Below are positions 27,601 through 41,100 of a DNA stretch of 64,000 nt, piece by piece. Source of the stretch: Platynereis dumerilii (taxonomy: Eukaryota > Annelida > Polychaeta > Phyllodocida > Nereididae); NCBI GenBank assembly GCA_026936325.1, contig JAPTHN010000018.1:8141658-8205657 (forward strand), written 5' to 3'. The notes beneath the pieces were generated by a model. It saw only the letters and a list, made by a program, of their open reading frames with translations, had not been told where the DNA came from and searched no databases. The position numbers and the translations under genes are program-made. Each line of letters opens with the position of its first letter. Position 1 is the first letter of the stretch.

Positions 27601-29068
27601 GAGAGCCAAGAGACGATTATGTTGACTGTGAAAATTGAAAACGAAGTAAGAATTTTAAGAAAAATGAATAAATTTGAAAAGGTGTTTGTCACTTATTTCA
27701 AGAAAATAAAATAAAAAGTTGGAGATAATGGTTAACTCTGTCTCTGTGACAGAAATTCATTATGGATGGCTCTTTTTAAATAATGTGGATATGATGAATG
27801 GGTGACTGGAGCTTTCAGCCCTGTATTAGGTGCTTGAATGGCTAATGACACAGCAATGAGTGAAAGGAGATTGAAACTGCTGCCCAACATAAATCCGAGT
27901 GACCAAGCAAGAGCAGGAATCGAATTCAGGACCCAGCGATAGATAGCTCATTGCAATTCCCACAGATCTAACCCTACCCCCATATATTAGCCTACTGTGA
28001 AGTATGGACATGACATGACTGTATTAGAAATGCAACATAACTAGCTCAAGATGAATTGGTTTGAAATGAAGACTCTTTTTTTTTTCTTTTCTATTTTGTC
28101 ATTCACTTGAAAATCATCAAGAATATTTCATAATAAAAATATGAAGGCATGTTGAATCAATTTTAGTACACAAAAAACCTGACTTTTAATGCCTTTTATG
28201 CTAAAACATATTTTTAAAGCTGAAAGGCTCCTACCAAGTTTATGCTAGGATAGCTAAATTTCTTTAGAAAGTTAAACCAGCATGAAGCCAATGGGGGACA
28301 TTGATATAACTTGGTGAATTTGTGTCTTATAGTCTTAATTAACGATTTCAGATACCATTTCAGAGTAATATGTAAGAAAATATATAAAAGCCAACATTAG
28401 AGAAAGTCAAAAGTGTACTAAAATACCAAAAAATCATTTGATTGGCTAGGAACTGTCAGAAATGATAGATTTTTCATCAATTTCTTAGTTTTCATTATAT
28501 ACAGTACATTCATAAGTACAATAAAACGTAATGAAAACCCAGAATAGATATATTGAAAAGATATATATGAAAAAGCAAAAAGTCATATGTAGTTAGTATC
28601 TAGAATAGTCTCTTTATATTATACTGCCTGGGGTAGTAAGTTGATTGCCTTTTTCCAATAACTATTGACATGGGCCTAATATGCTTATTACTAATAGGGT
28701 CATAACCTATATTGTGTCAATCAATAAAAAAACATTAGTTAACATTGCAGCTATAACTTTTGAGGCAATTTGCAAAATATGGAGGCAAAATTATTGAAGT
28801 TGAATAGCTAAAGAAGTATTTTGTTTCAAACTAGCAGGCATATTATAGATGGGCACTATATAAAGGTCTACAGGGAAGACAGACAGAAAAATACAGATAG
28901 ATACCCATGAAGGCAAATACCTTCAGTCGAGCAAGTGTGATAGCCAGATAGATAGATACACATAGGCCTATATACAGATAGATATATGGATAAATAGATA
29001 GATAGGTAGATAGATAGATTGATAGACATATAGATAGATAGATAGATAGATGGATAGATGGATAGATG

Positions 29069-29122
<54 letters not shown>

Positions 29123-32100
29123 CAAATTGATTGATTGATTGATTATCTTATTGATGATCTTACCTTGCATTGGTCACACTTGGTTCCTTGAGTATTGTTC
29201 TTGCAGACACACTGTCCTGTAATTTTGTTACACAGTTTGGTGTTGCCTGATGTCCCTGCTGCCACACAATCACAAGCTGGAAAAAAAAAAAATAAAAAAA
29301 TTAATAAAAGTTATACCAACAAAACAATTTGTGATCTATCTTTCTTTCATTGAAAGTTGGTCTACATGACATTGTTATGAAGAAGCCAGACTATTAGGTA
29401 TAATTATTTGTAGATACATGTATTTGCATTTATCTATCTTTCTTTCTATGTAAAGCAACATACATGTATAAATTTACAACTAAAATTATTGTGATGTCTT
29501 AATTCAAGAATACTTTCGAAACATGCATATATATGTAAAACTTCAGTTATCAGCTTTTCTTTGATTTGCTTTACTTAAAACTGTTTAAAGCATAGGTATA
29601 TCCAATGTAAATATGTCTAGTGATATTGACCTAATCAGTGTTGACCAGCTAATGATTTGGTTTTGATGTAAAAATGACATTAGTGATTTTATCACCTTCA
29701 TTGTCTATATTTATCAGACCTTGATTATTTGTTTGTATTATGACTGACCATTTATTGATTGACACTAAAAAGTCTCATTGCTGAGAGATTGGTCAATTTT
29801 TGTATGAGGATATCATAGACATTTCTAAGTGGTCAAAACCAATTGAAAAACTGGTGGGATAAATGGATGATTAGGGCTTTTCAGTCTGTATTGATGCACT
29901 TGGTATGCTAATTAGGCCAGGTATAGGACACTGCAATGACAGCAAAGAACTGAAGGACGATTGACAGGGGCATCCCATGATCTGTTATACCAATTATCTG
30001 TTATGCAGCAGGCACGAGGCTGGCTGGCAGACCGTCAGCTAGGATGTTCCCAGCTGGCAAAGTTGTCAGCTGGGATCCAATTTTTGGCACCCAACCGATG
30101 AAATTTGCAGTCAGGTAATGAGAAAGCAGTTGAGGTGGCTGGCTGGGAAAAAAAAAATTATATCAGCTGGCTGGGAGGCGCTGAATGACGCTTGGGCTGG
30201 CTGGCAACCCAGCTGGCAGCATAACAGATATTTTCTCCCAGTTGCATAAAAAAATTAATCTTAAGTGTCACAAAAGATGTGCAACCAGGAGCTTACACTG
30301 ATATGGGCATTAGGCCACACATAATTGATCTTTAGCTTCTCGGATTCCTCTCAAGGCCCTTTTTCTAGGGTCGGTAGGTAGGACAAAAAAAAAGGTGAAA
30401 AAAAAAATTTATAATGTCAAAAAAAAATTTTTTTTTTTCAATTTTTTTTTTCCATCGGCAGGAAATCTATTGTGTCGGCGGGTCCGCGAAGCTAAGAATC
30501 AATTATGTGTGGCCTTATAATAACACACTGTCGTGAGGTGCCCCTGATTGAAACTGCTGTCCAACACATGTCAAAGTGACCTGGGCAGAGATGGAGTTAA
30601 ATCCGGCCACTGAATTATTTGGAGCCCAGCGTGCTACAAACTGAGCTAACCTCTCTCCAGTATATTGATGGAACATTGCAGCCTGGTTTGTTTCTACAAT
30701 ACAATCATATACCAAGGTACATGTAGGAGCTTACATCCTGTCATTGTAAAGACTAAGGGCTACCACAGTGGGTCTAGTACAATTACAGCCAGGAAATTTG
30801 ATATATATATGCAAAAAGAGTGGACTGTTGCACTGTAAAAATGGCACTTCCTGACTCATGATAGCTGATGAAGTGTCATCTTCTCTGCATTCAACATGGG
30901 AAACATAGAGGCTGTTTGATTAGTCATGATCAAGAGAAGGCCATTTGATTCGTCATAACTGATTTTAGAGTAAAAATCAGATGCATAATCCTTTCGTTTA
31001 CCTGTCACCAACAAGCGAGTTTAGTCTCCTTAAATCAACATTGAAAGTATTGGGTATGACAATGACAAATCATCAGCATTATGACACACGAAATTACATT
31101 TTCACAGTGCAGCAATCCAATCTTTTTGCATATACCACTTTCAAAAGTTCCTTCGTTGACTTTCAAATTCTTTGACCCATGTTCATGATTGAAATGAATA
31201 TGATTCAAGTAGGAGTCTACTTCCAAATTGAGAGATTTTTCAGGAATATATTCCTGTGGTAAGTTACACTTTTGTAAAGGGCTCCACTGACCATATCTAT
31301 CTATCCATATATCTATCTATCTTTCTTTCTTTCTATCTGTCTTTACAACCTTCCAGAAAGATCACTATAACACTGCAGAAAGGAAAGGAGGCTGTCACAA
31401 TGTTCCACCATGCATGTTCAGACAAAAAGACAGATGGTTTTATTTTACAGTCCTTGTCATACTTACATTCTTTTCTATGCTGTTACACTGTGATGTCAGA
31501 GATGACACTATTCTGCGACGCTAAGTTCAGGAGGATCAACATTGGCTGGAAGCTGGGGAATCTGACCCAGTTTGAAATGACATCACAGCTGGTAGTTAAT
31601 TTACACATATTGCAATGCTAGAATAGAGTCATCTCTGACATCACAGTTCAACAGCATAGAAAATAACTTGAGATTCTGCGTAAGTATGACGAGGACTGTA
31701 ATAACATAACTGATATAATATATTAGCAGAGGTTACACTGATAAATAACATTTTTACACATTTTTTACTAAAATTTACATCATTCATGGGGAGGCCCCTC
31801 TAAGCAGTGGCGGATGCAGGGGGGGGCCTAGGGGGCACGGGCCCCCCCTAGACCACTGAGATTAATAATAGTATTTTGAAGAAAATGCGCTGCGACATGG
31901 GCCCACGAATGCCGAAACACGTTCGGGCCCCCCCCTAGATGACCTTGTCTGGATCCGCCACTGCTAAGGTCTAATGGCTGCTATCATTCTAGTCTAAAAT
32001 ACCTACATGAACACTGAACAGTCAAATACCTCATGGTGAGGTAATGTTTTACCATTACACTGCCATTGAAAAGCATAATTACTCAGCTGCATTCTTTACA

Positions 32101-35100
32101 ATGAGCCAAATACAGGAGTTGAATAGTTGAATGCTGATCATAAATGGTCAATATTGAAAAAATTGAAAAGGTTTGGTAAGATATTGTCCATACTCCCATA
32201 TTGATCCTCAATGTCAATAAAATGCAATGTTGAATTCACTGACCATGATTTTATTTAAATATAATACCTACAGTTTAGTTTAGGCCTATAGGATGGAAAA
32301 TGCTGCCCTACAAAGGTAAAGTACAGAAACTGTAATCACTTGCTGTACTTTGCCTGGGTACTTCCCTACAGTAAAGTTGGGAACCAAAAAATTGTAAAAT
32401 TAAAAAGTAACATTTGAATTTTAGTTTTAGTTTAGGAATTTTTTGATTTTCTTTTTAGCTGTGGATGGTTACACTGGCAAAGTGCAGTAAGTCAGTTATT
32501 ACTGTACTTTACCTTTGTAGGGCAGAATGGATGATTAGGGCTTTACACCCTGCATGTGTGCATTTGATAAGTTAATTTGGACACAAGGACACAAAAATGA
32601 GGCAAATGATAATTGAAGAGGCTGTCCAACATACGTTCATGTGACCCAGCTAGAGTTAGAACCAGCAGGCTATAGTTATAACCTTCCCGTCTTGGTTACA
32701 AATATAAAGCGTGTGGAAGGGAAAGGAAGGACCAAATTTATGCACATTACCCAGCTACAGATTTTGGAAAGCTTCATTTGAAAATCCTCAAAATATCACA
32801 ATAAGGAAATACAAACATTGTAGATAGAATTTATATTAATTATTTTTAAAATAACATATTTTACGTGCCTAGATGAAAATATGTAAAAAAAAACATTGAT
32901 TGATTGACCTATACTCAGTACCTTCAAACACTCATACTTTTCAAAAAATTCATACATTGTATCAACTTGTATGCATGACAGTCTGTTTCACACATGACCA
33001 ATAAATCTATATTAAATGTCTAGTGTTTCATTAAAAAACATTAAATTTTTAGTACGTTTTTGCTATTTTACCAATCGGTATCCAAACGATACATTTAATG
33101 GATCGTTTTAAGCTAAGTTTTTAGTATAAACATTTTTTGACGGATCAACAAAGTTAATATGAAATATTTAAAATGTATGAGGCACATAAAAATCGTAAAT
33201 ATTATATAACAGCATAATATCTATAGTTAAGCTTGTATATAAGGATACATTTACACTTTTTACATATCTGGCTTAAATCCAGTTATAAATAGTATGTATC
33301 ATTGTATCAAGCGTAGCATAATGTGTATGGCTTTTGTCAACTTCGGAACATATCAAAAATGACACTGTTGTATAAATATTTTACTGTTATTACAGCTTTT
33401 TCATCAGTGTAAAATTGACAGCAAGACTAGCAAGAGTGCTCTGAATGAGTGTGCGCATCATATATATTAAATTTAAAAAGAGAAAAGACAATTGCCGCAA
33501 TTATACCATTCGACACCTCTGTCAGGCAATGATGAGCCAGTATTTCACTGCAATAAAACCCATATTCTTTGTTGTCCAGTTATCCTCCCATGGGAGAATA
33601 ATAAGTGAAGCTGTGAAAAACCGAAAGCAACAAATGACAACTTTCAGTTTTGTCTTATGGTATAAGCCAGTTATTCACCGCGGGATCGGCAATATGTGTT
33701 TATCACAGCTCGGGCTAACGCCCTCGCTGGATAAATCACATATTGCCGATCCCTAGGTGAATAACCTATACTTATACCCAAATAGGGAAGTACCGATCCG
33801 ATACTATAAGGATCGGTATCGGTGCTGATCAAAAGCGGTATCCAAATCCACCAAACTGAGCATCACAGTTTCAATTCAGTGTCAGAGTTAAAATTGGGTC
33901 TGGGAAAAACCCATGCAAGTTTGACATCACAGCCTCTCTGCCAATGGGCTGCCAGAACAAATATACATAACATGAGCCATGTGTTTACAAACAAATTGAC
34001 AAAGCCTTCTGTTTATACCAACTTCTATTAAAGTTTAAAGTTGTAAGTTAGCAAGTTTGTAGATTTATCAAACAACTCTGTGGGGATTATAACAGTTGTC
34101 TACTGTGAATACTCACAAAGCTGCCATTTGGTAGGATTAGACTGGTGATTGCTGTGATAAATCATTGGGATCAAAAATGTAATGCTTCCTTCAATATATC
34201 AATGTTTGAACTGTGATGGCGTAGTTTACGGTCAGCCCATTGGCTATCAAGCTGTGATGACGTAGTTGTAGGGGCTATCCCCGATAAAACTCTTAGTCTG
34301 ACACTGTGTTGAAACTGTGACACTCAGTTCAGGAGGATGAACATTGGCTAGAAGCTGGGGAATCTGACCCAGTTTGAAATGACATCACAGCTTGTAGTTA
34401 ATTTACATATATTGCAATGCTAGAATAGAGTCATCTCTGACATCACAGTTCAACAGCATAGAAAAAAAAATTGAGATTCCACGTAAGTATGACAAGGACT
34501 GTAAGCTATATGTAGCATTGACGGCTTCTGAAATTTGATGATCTGCTGATCTCTGGAATATACGATAGCATGCTACCAAAAGACACGTAATTACTATCAA
34601 TAGATTTTGCAGGATTATGCTCTAAGAAACACACAAACACGCAGAAATCTGCTGTCACATAAGCTCTCGGCAGAGCTAATAATTTGTTAATATCAATTAT
34701 TGCATTATATTGCAACCTGGTACAGAATTATGTACTATAATTTAAATGAGAGACGTTACTTTACCAAAACTTTACAATATTTTTGTAACATCACTTGGTT
34801 GAGTTTAGAATTAATTTGGAATTTTGAAACTGCACTTATCGCTTGTATCTTAGCTTGCTCGTGAAATTACCATCACAGTTCACTGAACAGTTTATTCAGT
34901 ATATCTATTATGTCAAATGTATGTGCTGATGTGCAATAAATAAATTGTTCAAATACCCTCTCTATTTCTATTATTGCCCTAGCTCAGAGAAATTATGTTT
35001 TGTGAAAATGACAGACACAAAATCAATTTGTCACCTAAGCTTGATAAATGTAAACAATTTTGATGCATCATGCTCAGTTTCCACATTTTAAAAACTCCAT

Positions 35101-38100
35101 TATTCATCATCTGTATTCTGCACTGGTTGAGCTTAAAAATACTTAATCCCAAAAAATTCAACTGACACTCACACAAAAGTTGAATGCTCGATCACTATAA
35201 TACATATATATACATTTGCCTCTTGACAGTTTTTGGGTTAATTCCGAATTATATTGATGAAAAGAGGTGAAAATCAAACCTCTACAAATACCATTCTATA
35301 AAAAACACACATGTTTGACAACCATGTAAAAGTTTAAATGCAGCTTTTTCAGTCTAGTAGTACTACATTTTACAACTGACTTTACATTTCGACATTGTGA
35401 GCATCTGAATAGATTGGAGGGAAGATTTACAAATATATTGGTTTGCGCTGTGATAGTACAAACATTGCTCATGAATATGGAATACATCACAGAAATTGAT
35501 AACTTTGGCAACTTCTGCTGCAGCACATGATGGTCAGACTCAATCGCAACTACTTCTAATGACTGCCACAGGGAAGAGCATGTTACCAATAAAAATTCAT
35601 GTTACAACTTTAATCCCAGGTAGGGCTACGGCATGTCGAAATTTGGAAATTAAGGGGTGTATGAAAGTGGGGCACATCAAAACAAAAATTTTAAATTCTC
35701 GCTAAAATAGAAGTTTTAAGGTTCCAAAGGGTGATTTGGAAAGACAATCAGATGTTAACAGTGGACCTTGAAAGCATTCATACTGAATTTTCTCCAGAAA
35801 TGTTATCCATATTTAATTTTATTAGCCCGGTTGTATATGGCGAAACCAACAACTAAATTATCAAATACTGCCACACAGTAAAAGACATAGAATATAGATC
35901 TTTAAAGTTTAAAACTATCAGGTTTTCAAAATAGGTTTATCCCTGCAAATCTCAATGAATACATATACTGAACAGCTCCACTGTACATAGTACCTCACTT
36001 TCTTTTACTATGTTATATGTCAACATGCTATAAAGAAAATTCCATTTATTCTAACATGGCCAATGAGGAATACTGAATCTCAAACTGGCTTGTCCGTTGG
36101 ACGTGTAAGTTCTCTTCACCAAAGAGCAATTAACACATTGATCATATTTTTACCTTCAGCGAACGAAGTTCGAAGACGGTATTGTTATCACTTTGGTCAA
36201 AAGTTGTCCGTGATAACAATACCGTCTTCGAACTTCGTTCGCTGAAGGTATTGTTATCACTTTGGTCAAAAGTTGTCCGTCCGCCGGGCGGGCGGTCGGG
36301 CGGTCGGGCGTCCGGGCGGCGGGCGGATAGATAGTTTCCGGGCCAGTACTCAGCCCCTATTGAATGTACATGGATGAAATTTGGTACACATGTAGCCTGT
36401 ATGGTCTAGTTGTGCCTTTTGATGGTCTGATTGATGGAACTTTTGTAATTTTTGAAATATTGAGAAAAATATTAAAAAAATATTTTTTTCGTTTCCGGGC
36501 TAGGACTCAGCCCGTATTGCATGCACACTAATGAAAATTGGTACACATGTAGCCTGTATGGTCTAGTTGTGCCTTTTGATGGTCTAATGGATGGATATTT
36601 TGTACTTTTTGAAATATTGAGAAAAATATTTAAAAAATATTTTTTGTCGTTTCCGGGCTAGGACTCAGCCCCTATTGCATGCACACGAATGAAAATTGGT
36701 ACACATGTAGCCTGTATGGTCTAGTTGTGCCTTTTGATGTGTCATGGATGGATATTTGGTACTTTTTGAAATATTGACAAAAATTAAAAAATCTTTTAAA
36801 TCGTTTTTTTTCATTTGGGCCCTACTTGGCAACAATTGCATGTAAATGGATGAAATTTGTTACACATGTCACCTATATGATACATTTTGTCTTTTGTGAG
36901 TGTGATTCTTGTATATTCTATACATCTTGAACTATTGACAAAAAAAATATAAAAATTATTATTTATTGTTTCCAGGCCAAAACTTGGCCATCATTGCATG
37001 TCCATAAATGAAAGTTTATATACATTCCCTATATAATATTTTAGTGTCTTTTGTTGGTCTGCTTGTTTTTTGAAATATTCTGACTCATACCTCACAACTT
37101 ACTCCTTGTTTATGCATGAAACTGGTCCATATTATGTGTATACTGGTCTAGTAAGGTCTTTCTATCGTTCAACATACCCTGGCATGCAGGCAGGCATATG
37201 GCGGGGCATATAGATAATTTCAGACCAAGATCTGGCTACTATTGCAAATACTACATGCAATGTGGTTCACATCACTTTTATGGTGTAATGGTGTCCTTTT
37301 AAAATGTTGTTTTTTCGCTGAAGGTTTGCTGCTACGCAGCCTATGTTTCAATTAGCTAAGGATTAATTGTAAAATAACAAACTTCAACAAACCTTGGCAT
37401 CCATTCGGGTTATCCTTGTTTAAATTCCAAAACTGATCTTTGCACGTGTCGCATCTTCTTCCAAAAACGTTTGGTTTGCAAGAGCACTGTCCAGTAGTAT
37501 TCTGACATGAATAGCTGCTTGATGCTAAACTCCCAGTCTGTGAACAATTGCAGGCTGAAATGAAAATTGATAAAGTTGATTGCAATTGGGATGTGTGTAC
37601 ATTTTGAGTGCAATTGTTATTTCCAAATGACAATTGTATTGTCGCAATTGCTGATGGGTGAATTTTAATCTGTATAACAAACAGAAATAATCAAGTTTCT
37701 CTAAAATGGGGGCTAAGATGTAGTTTATTCATACTAAGATTTATTTGCTCAACTATGCACTTTTTATTGTTATAAATTGCCAACATTGTGTTTTTTCCTT
37801 AAATTTTAGCAGGATGTACTTATTGCCCAGCTTTCTGTAATTTAATATTATAAAATATACTTACGTATGCAAAAGTCTGAACAATTGTAGGCTGAAACAA
37901 GAAAGAAGGATGTCAAATTTCACCCAAGAAATCGTTAGAATCCATATAAACAATTGCAAAATCTCTGAATATTTCATGTTAAACCCCCTTGCAAGTGTTA
38001 AGCATTGTACTTACTCATAACTGCTGTTCCATTGAAACCTGTGGAAAGATAAAAAAATTACAATTTTTATACACAAGCTTAATTAGTGCTTGATATGATT

Positions 38101-41100
38101 GATGAATTGATAGTTGATCATTTTAATTTTCATTGATTGATTGCTAAAATACACTAGTAAAGCTGGCCATAGTGACCTTAAAATTTCTAAAATTACCTTC
38201 GCATGTCTGTCCGACAGTAAAATTTGATGCGTTCTGCGGGTTAACGTAATACTGAGTGATGCAGAACTGACATTTGTCTCCTGTTGATTTGGCCGAACAG
38301 CTGTCGCAAATTCCGTAACCTTTAGCCGCATCATAATGACACGATTCAGCTCTTCCATTACAACCACAATCTGGAAAGCAAAAAGAAAGATATTTTTTAT
38401 ATTTTATCTGATGCCGGATATAAAAACGATAGCACAGGCCAAAGGTTGTGGTCGACAAAATGAAACATGGAAGATAAGGCTATGTACGAGTGAATTATGA
38501 CATAGACATTTAAGAACTATTAAAAAAAAAACATTCATTATCTATGTTATGTTGCATGTCTCTAGGCTACTGGTTCTGAAGCTATTTCATAATGAGCTAT
38601 TTCATATGAGCTATTTCATATGAGCTATTTTATATGAGCTATTTTATATGAGCTATTTCATATGAGCTATTTTATATGAGCTATTTTATATGAGCTGTTT
38701 CATATGAGCTATTTCAAAGATACATCATTACAGAAGGTACTTGCATGACTTTCTGTCCTCTTGAAACGTCATCAAAAGTTGTGTCTTGGAGGACTGAGAC
38801 TTAAATTATGGTAAGATCATCAATAATTGGCCAGTTTATAATTTTAAAGCCTAACCGTATGAGAATTAAGAGTAGGACTGAATTCTGGTGACAAAATCTA
38901 GCCATATTGACATTATAAAGTAACTTTCGTAAGTCAGATTTTTCACATTTTTTCCAAAAGGTGATGAAAACACGGTGAATCACTAATAACTGTAGTGTGA
39001 TAAACAAAGCCTGACCCCAAATGTTCTGTATTCAAATTAGTCATGGCCATTAGATCTTAATGCACCCAATATCCAGGCATCTGATATTAGTCACTGTAAA
39101 GTTTGTCTGTAAAACTTACTATGGTCAGCAATTTATTTTAAATTGTATTAAAGCTGCATCTGAAAAAGGTTTCATAAATAATTTATATGCCCTAATGTTT
39201 TGTAGCTTTTACAGCAAAACAAGTACATTATCGATACATGTATACATTGGTTTTTCACTTAGAACAAGGGAACGTGAGATTTATTAAGTGCGCGCATGCG
39301 AGCTTTAGCCCGAGCTGTGATAAACACATGTTTCTGATCTCAATGTTGAATAACCAACTTATTAGTTGGGGAGCCAGGTCCAAAAAAGTGCAATATTTAA
39401 GGAGATTCGTGGGGCCCGTCGGACAACATCACAAATTTGGTACCATTTTGTAGCCAGGAACTTGCCCGTCAAAATTCAGGTTGTTGTACTATCAAATTGT
39501 GGTATAGGTTTTGAGATAAATGCGTTACCGTGGCAATGATGTGCTATTTTCAACAGATTTCTGGGAAACAGTAATGGTATCTTTCTTTTCATGTGGAGGA
39601 CTGTACAATAATCACAGCATTTTCATTTTTGGGTCAAGTCTTCAGAAGACCTGGGGCCTTCAAATGACACATGTAGTTTATTGTTATGAAATGTATCTGT
39701 TACCATGGAAACCATTTTCTAATGCACGCTATGAAAATTATTGACTTTCACAAGTTCTGCAATGCTGCATTTACACAATATTAGGTGTAATGACAATTTT
39801 TTTTCAGAATAACAACTATCATATTCCATTCTTGCTTCCTGTAAAAAATTACTAGGATGACATTATATTTAATGTTGCTACGGCAACAGAAACACTTGAA
39901 AGTCATATCCGGTAAAATATCTAAATTTTACTCTCAGGCCCCTGACCTGGTTCAATGGCATACAAATATGATAATGGTTGAACAATATTATTGTACCAAC
40001 TCAAATACAGACATTAAGTTCACAAATTTCTCACTGTTACCATGGTAACCATAGAAAAATGCATTTTTTTCGCAATTTGAGCAAAAACATTAAATTACTC
40101 TGCTTTTTCAGGCTACAGAAACATGACTATGATATAAAATCATTTTCTTAGATAAAAGTAACTCTAATTAATTAATTTTCAGTTGTTACCATGGCAACCT
40201 AAGAAATGGAACTTTTGAATTTTTGTATATAGGCAAATTTATCAGATTAAAAAATGATATTGATCAAACACAGATCTGCCTGGATTGTTGGCAAACTCTT
40301 CACATTATTAACTTAAATATACCACAAAAAACAAAACAAAATGATTATAGTATAAAAATGTTTTTGTTGCTATGGCAACCAATGAACATTAATTAATTCT
40401 CATTATAGCTATTGTGCCTAAACAGAAATATAAAAAATCATAAATTTTTTAAAACACGGTCTTAAAATGTTTGATGTGGAGAGAAAAAATAAATATACAA
40501 GCAAAAATATGGTTATGATATTTATAGAGCATCTCTTTGTGGACAATCGTAAACAAAAATATTGGAAATATTATAATATAGTCGCTATAGAGACTGATTT
40601 AATGTTTGTTTAAAATTACTTTTATAAACCTGAAGCTAAGGTGGGGCATTTTCCCATGTTTTCTTCAAATTCATTTGATGAATGGACTTAATTTTGATAT
40701 AATATTCATCTCTGAATGCAATTAACAATTTAATATACCATGAGACAAAAGTCAAACAGGTAAACGTGGGAAGGTAAATGGACAACAAAGAAAATAGGAA
40801 TTATCGCAATAAAATATTTGCTTGTGATTGGCTAACACAGGTGTCGAATGGTATAAGGCATTTTATGCAGCCTTTTTGTGCTGTATTGTTTTCGTCATAA
40901 TAATTTGTGCATAAAGTTGAAGTGTCAACAAACAACCTCTGGTGCATTTTGTAGTTTGTGAAAGTTAAATAATAAGTCACAAATTGACTTGTTTTGGATA
41001 TGAATCATTTGTGTGCCTTTTAAATTTGTTTTGGTGTCATTTGACACTACTTCTATATAAGCCATTGACCTGTGCACATGTCCAATAATTGTTGTGAAAA

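Larger units (their letters stand above)
29861..30662 (-). repeat. ATCC-tailed SINE split by two later MITE insertions
   Basis: The tail half (ATGGATGATTAGGGCTTTTC, ACTTGGTATGCTAATTAGG) is at 29861-29965. The head half (TGATTGAAACTGCTGTCCAA, ending CTGAGCTAACCTCTCTCC) is at 30535-30662. Between them are the palindromic element at 29995-30230 and Harbinger MITE copy B at 30313-30514. The SINE is therefore the oldest of the three. Confidence 0.6.

Noticed and set aside
28868-29170. 100-residue Ile/Ser/Leu/Tyr open frame
   Set aside because: It is the translation of the GATA microsatellite.
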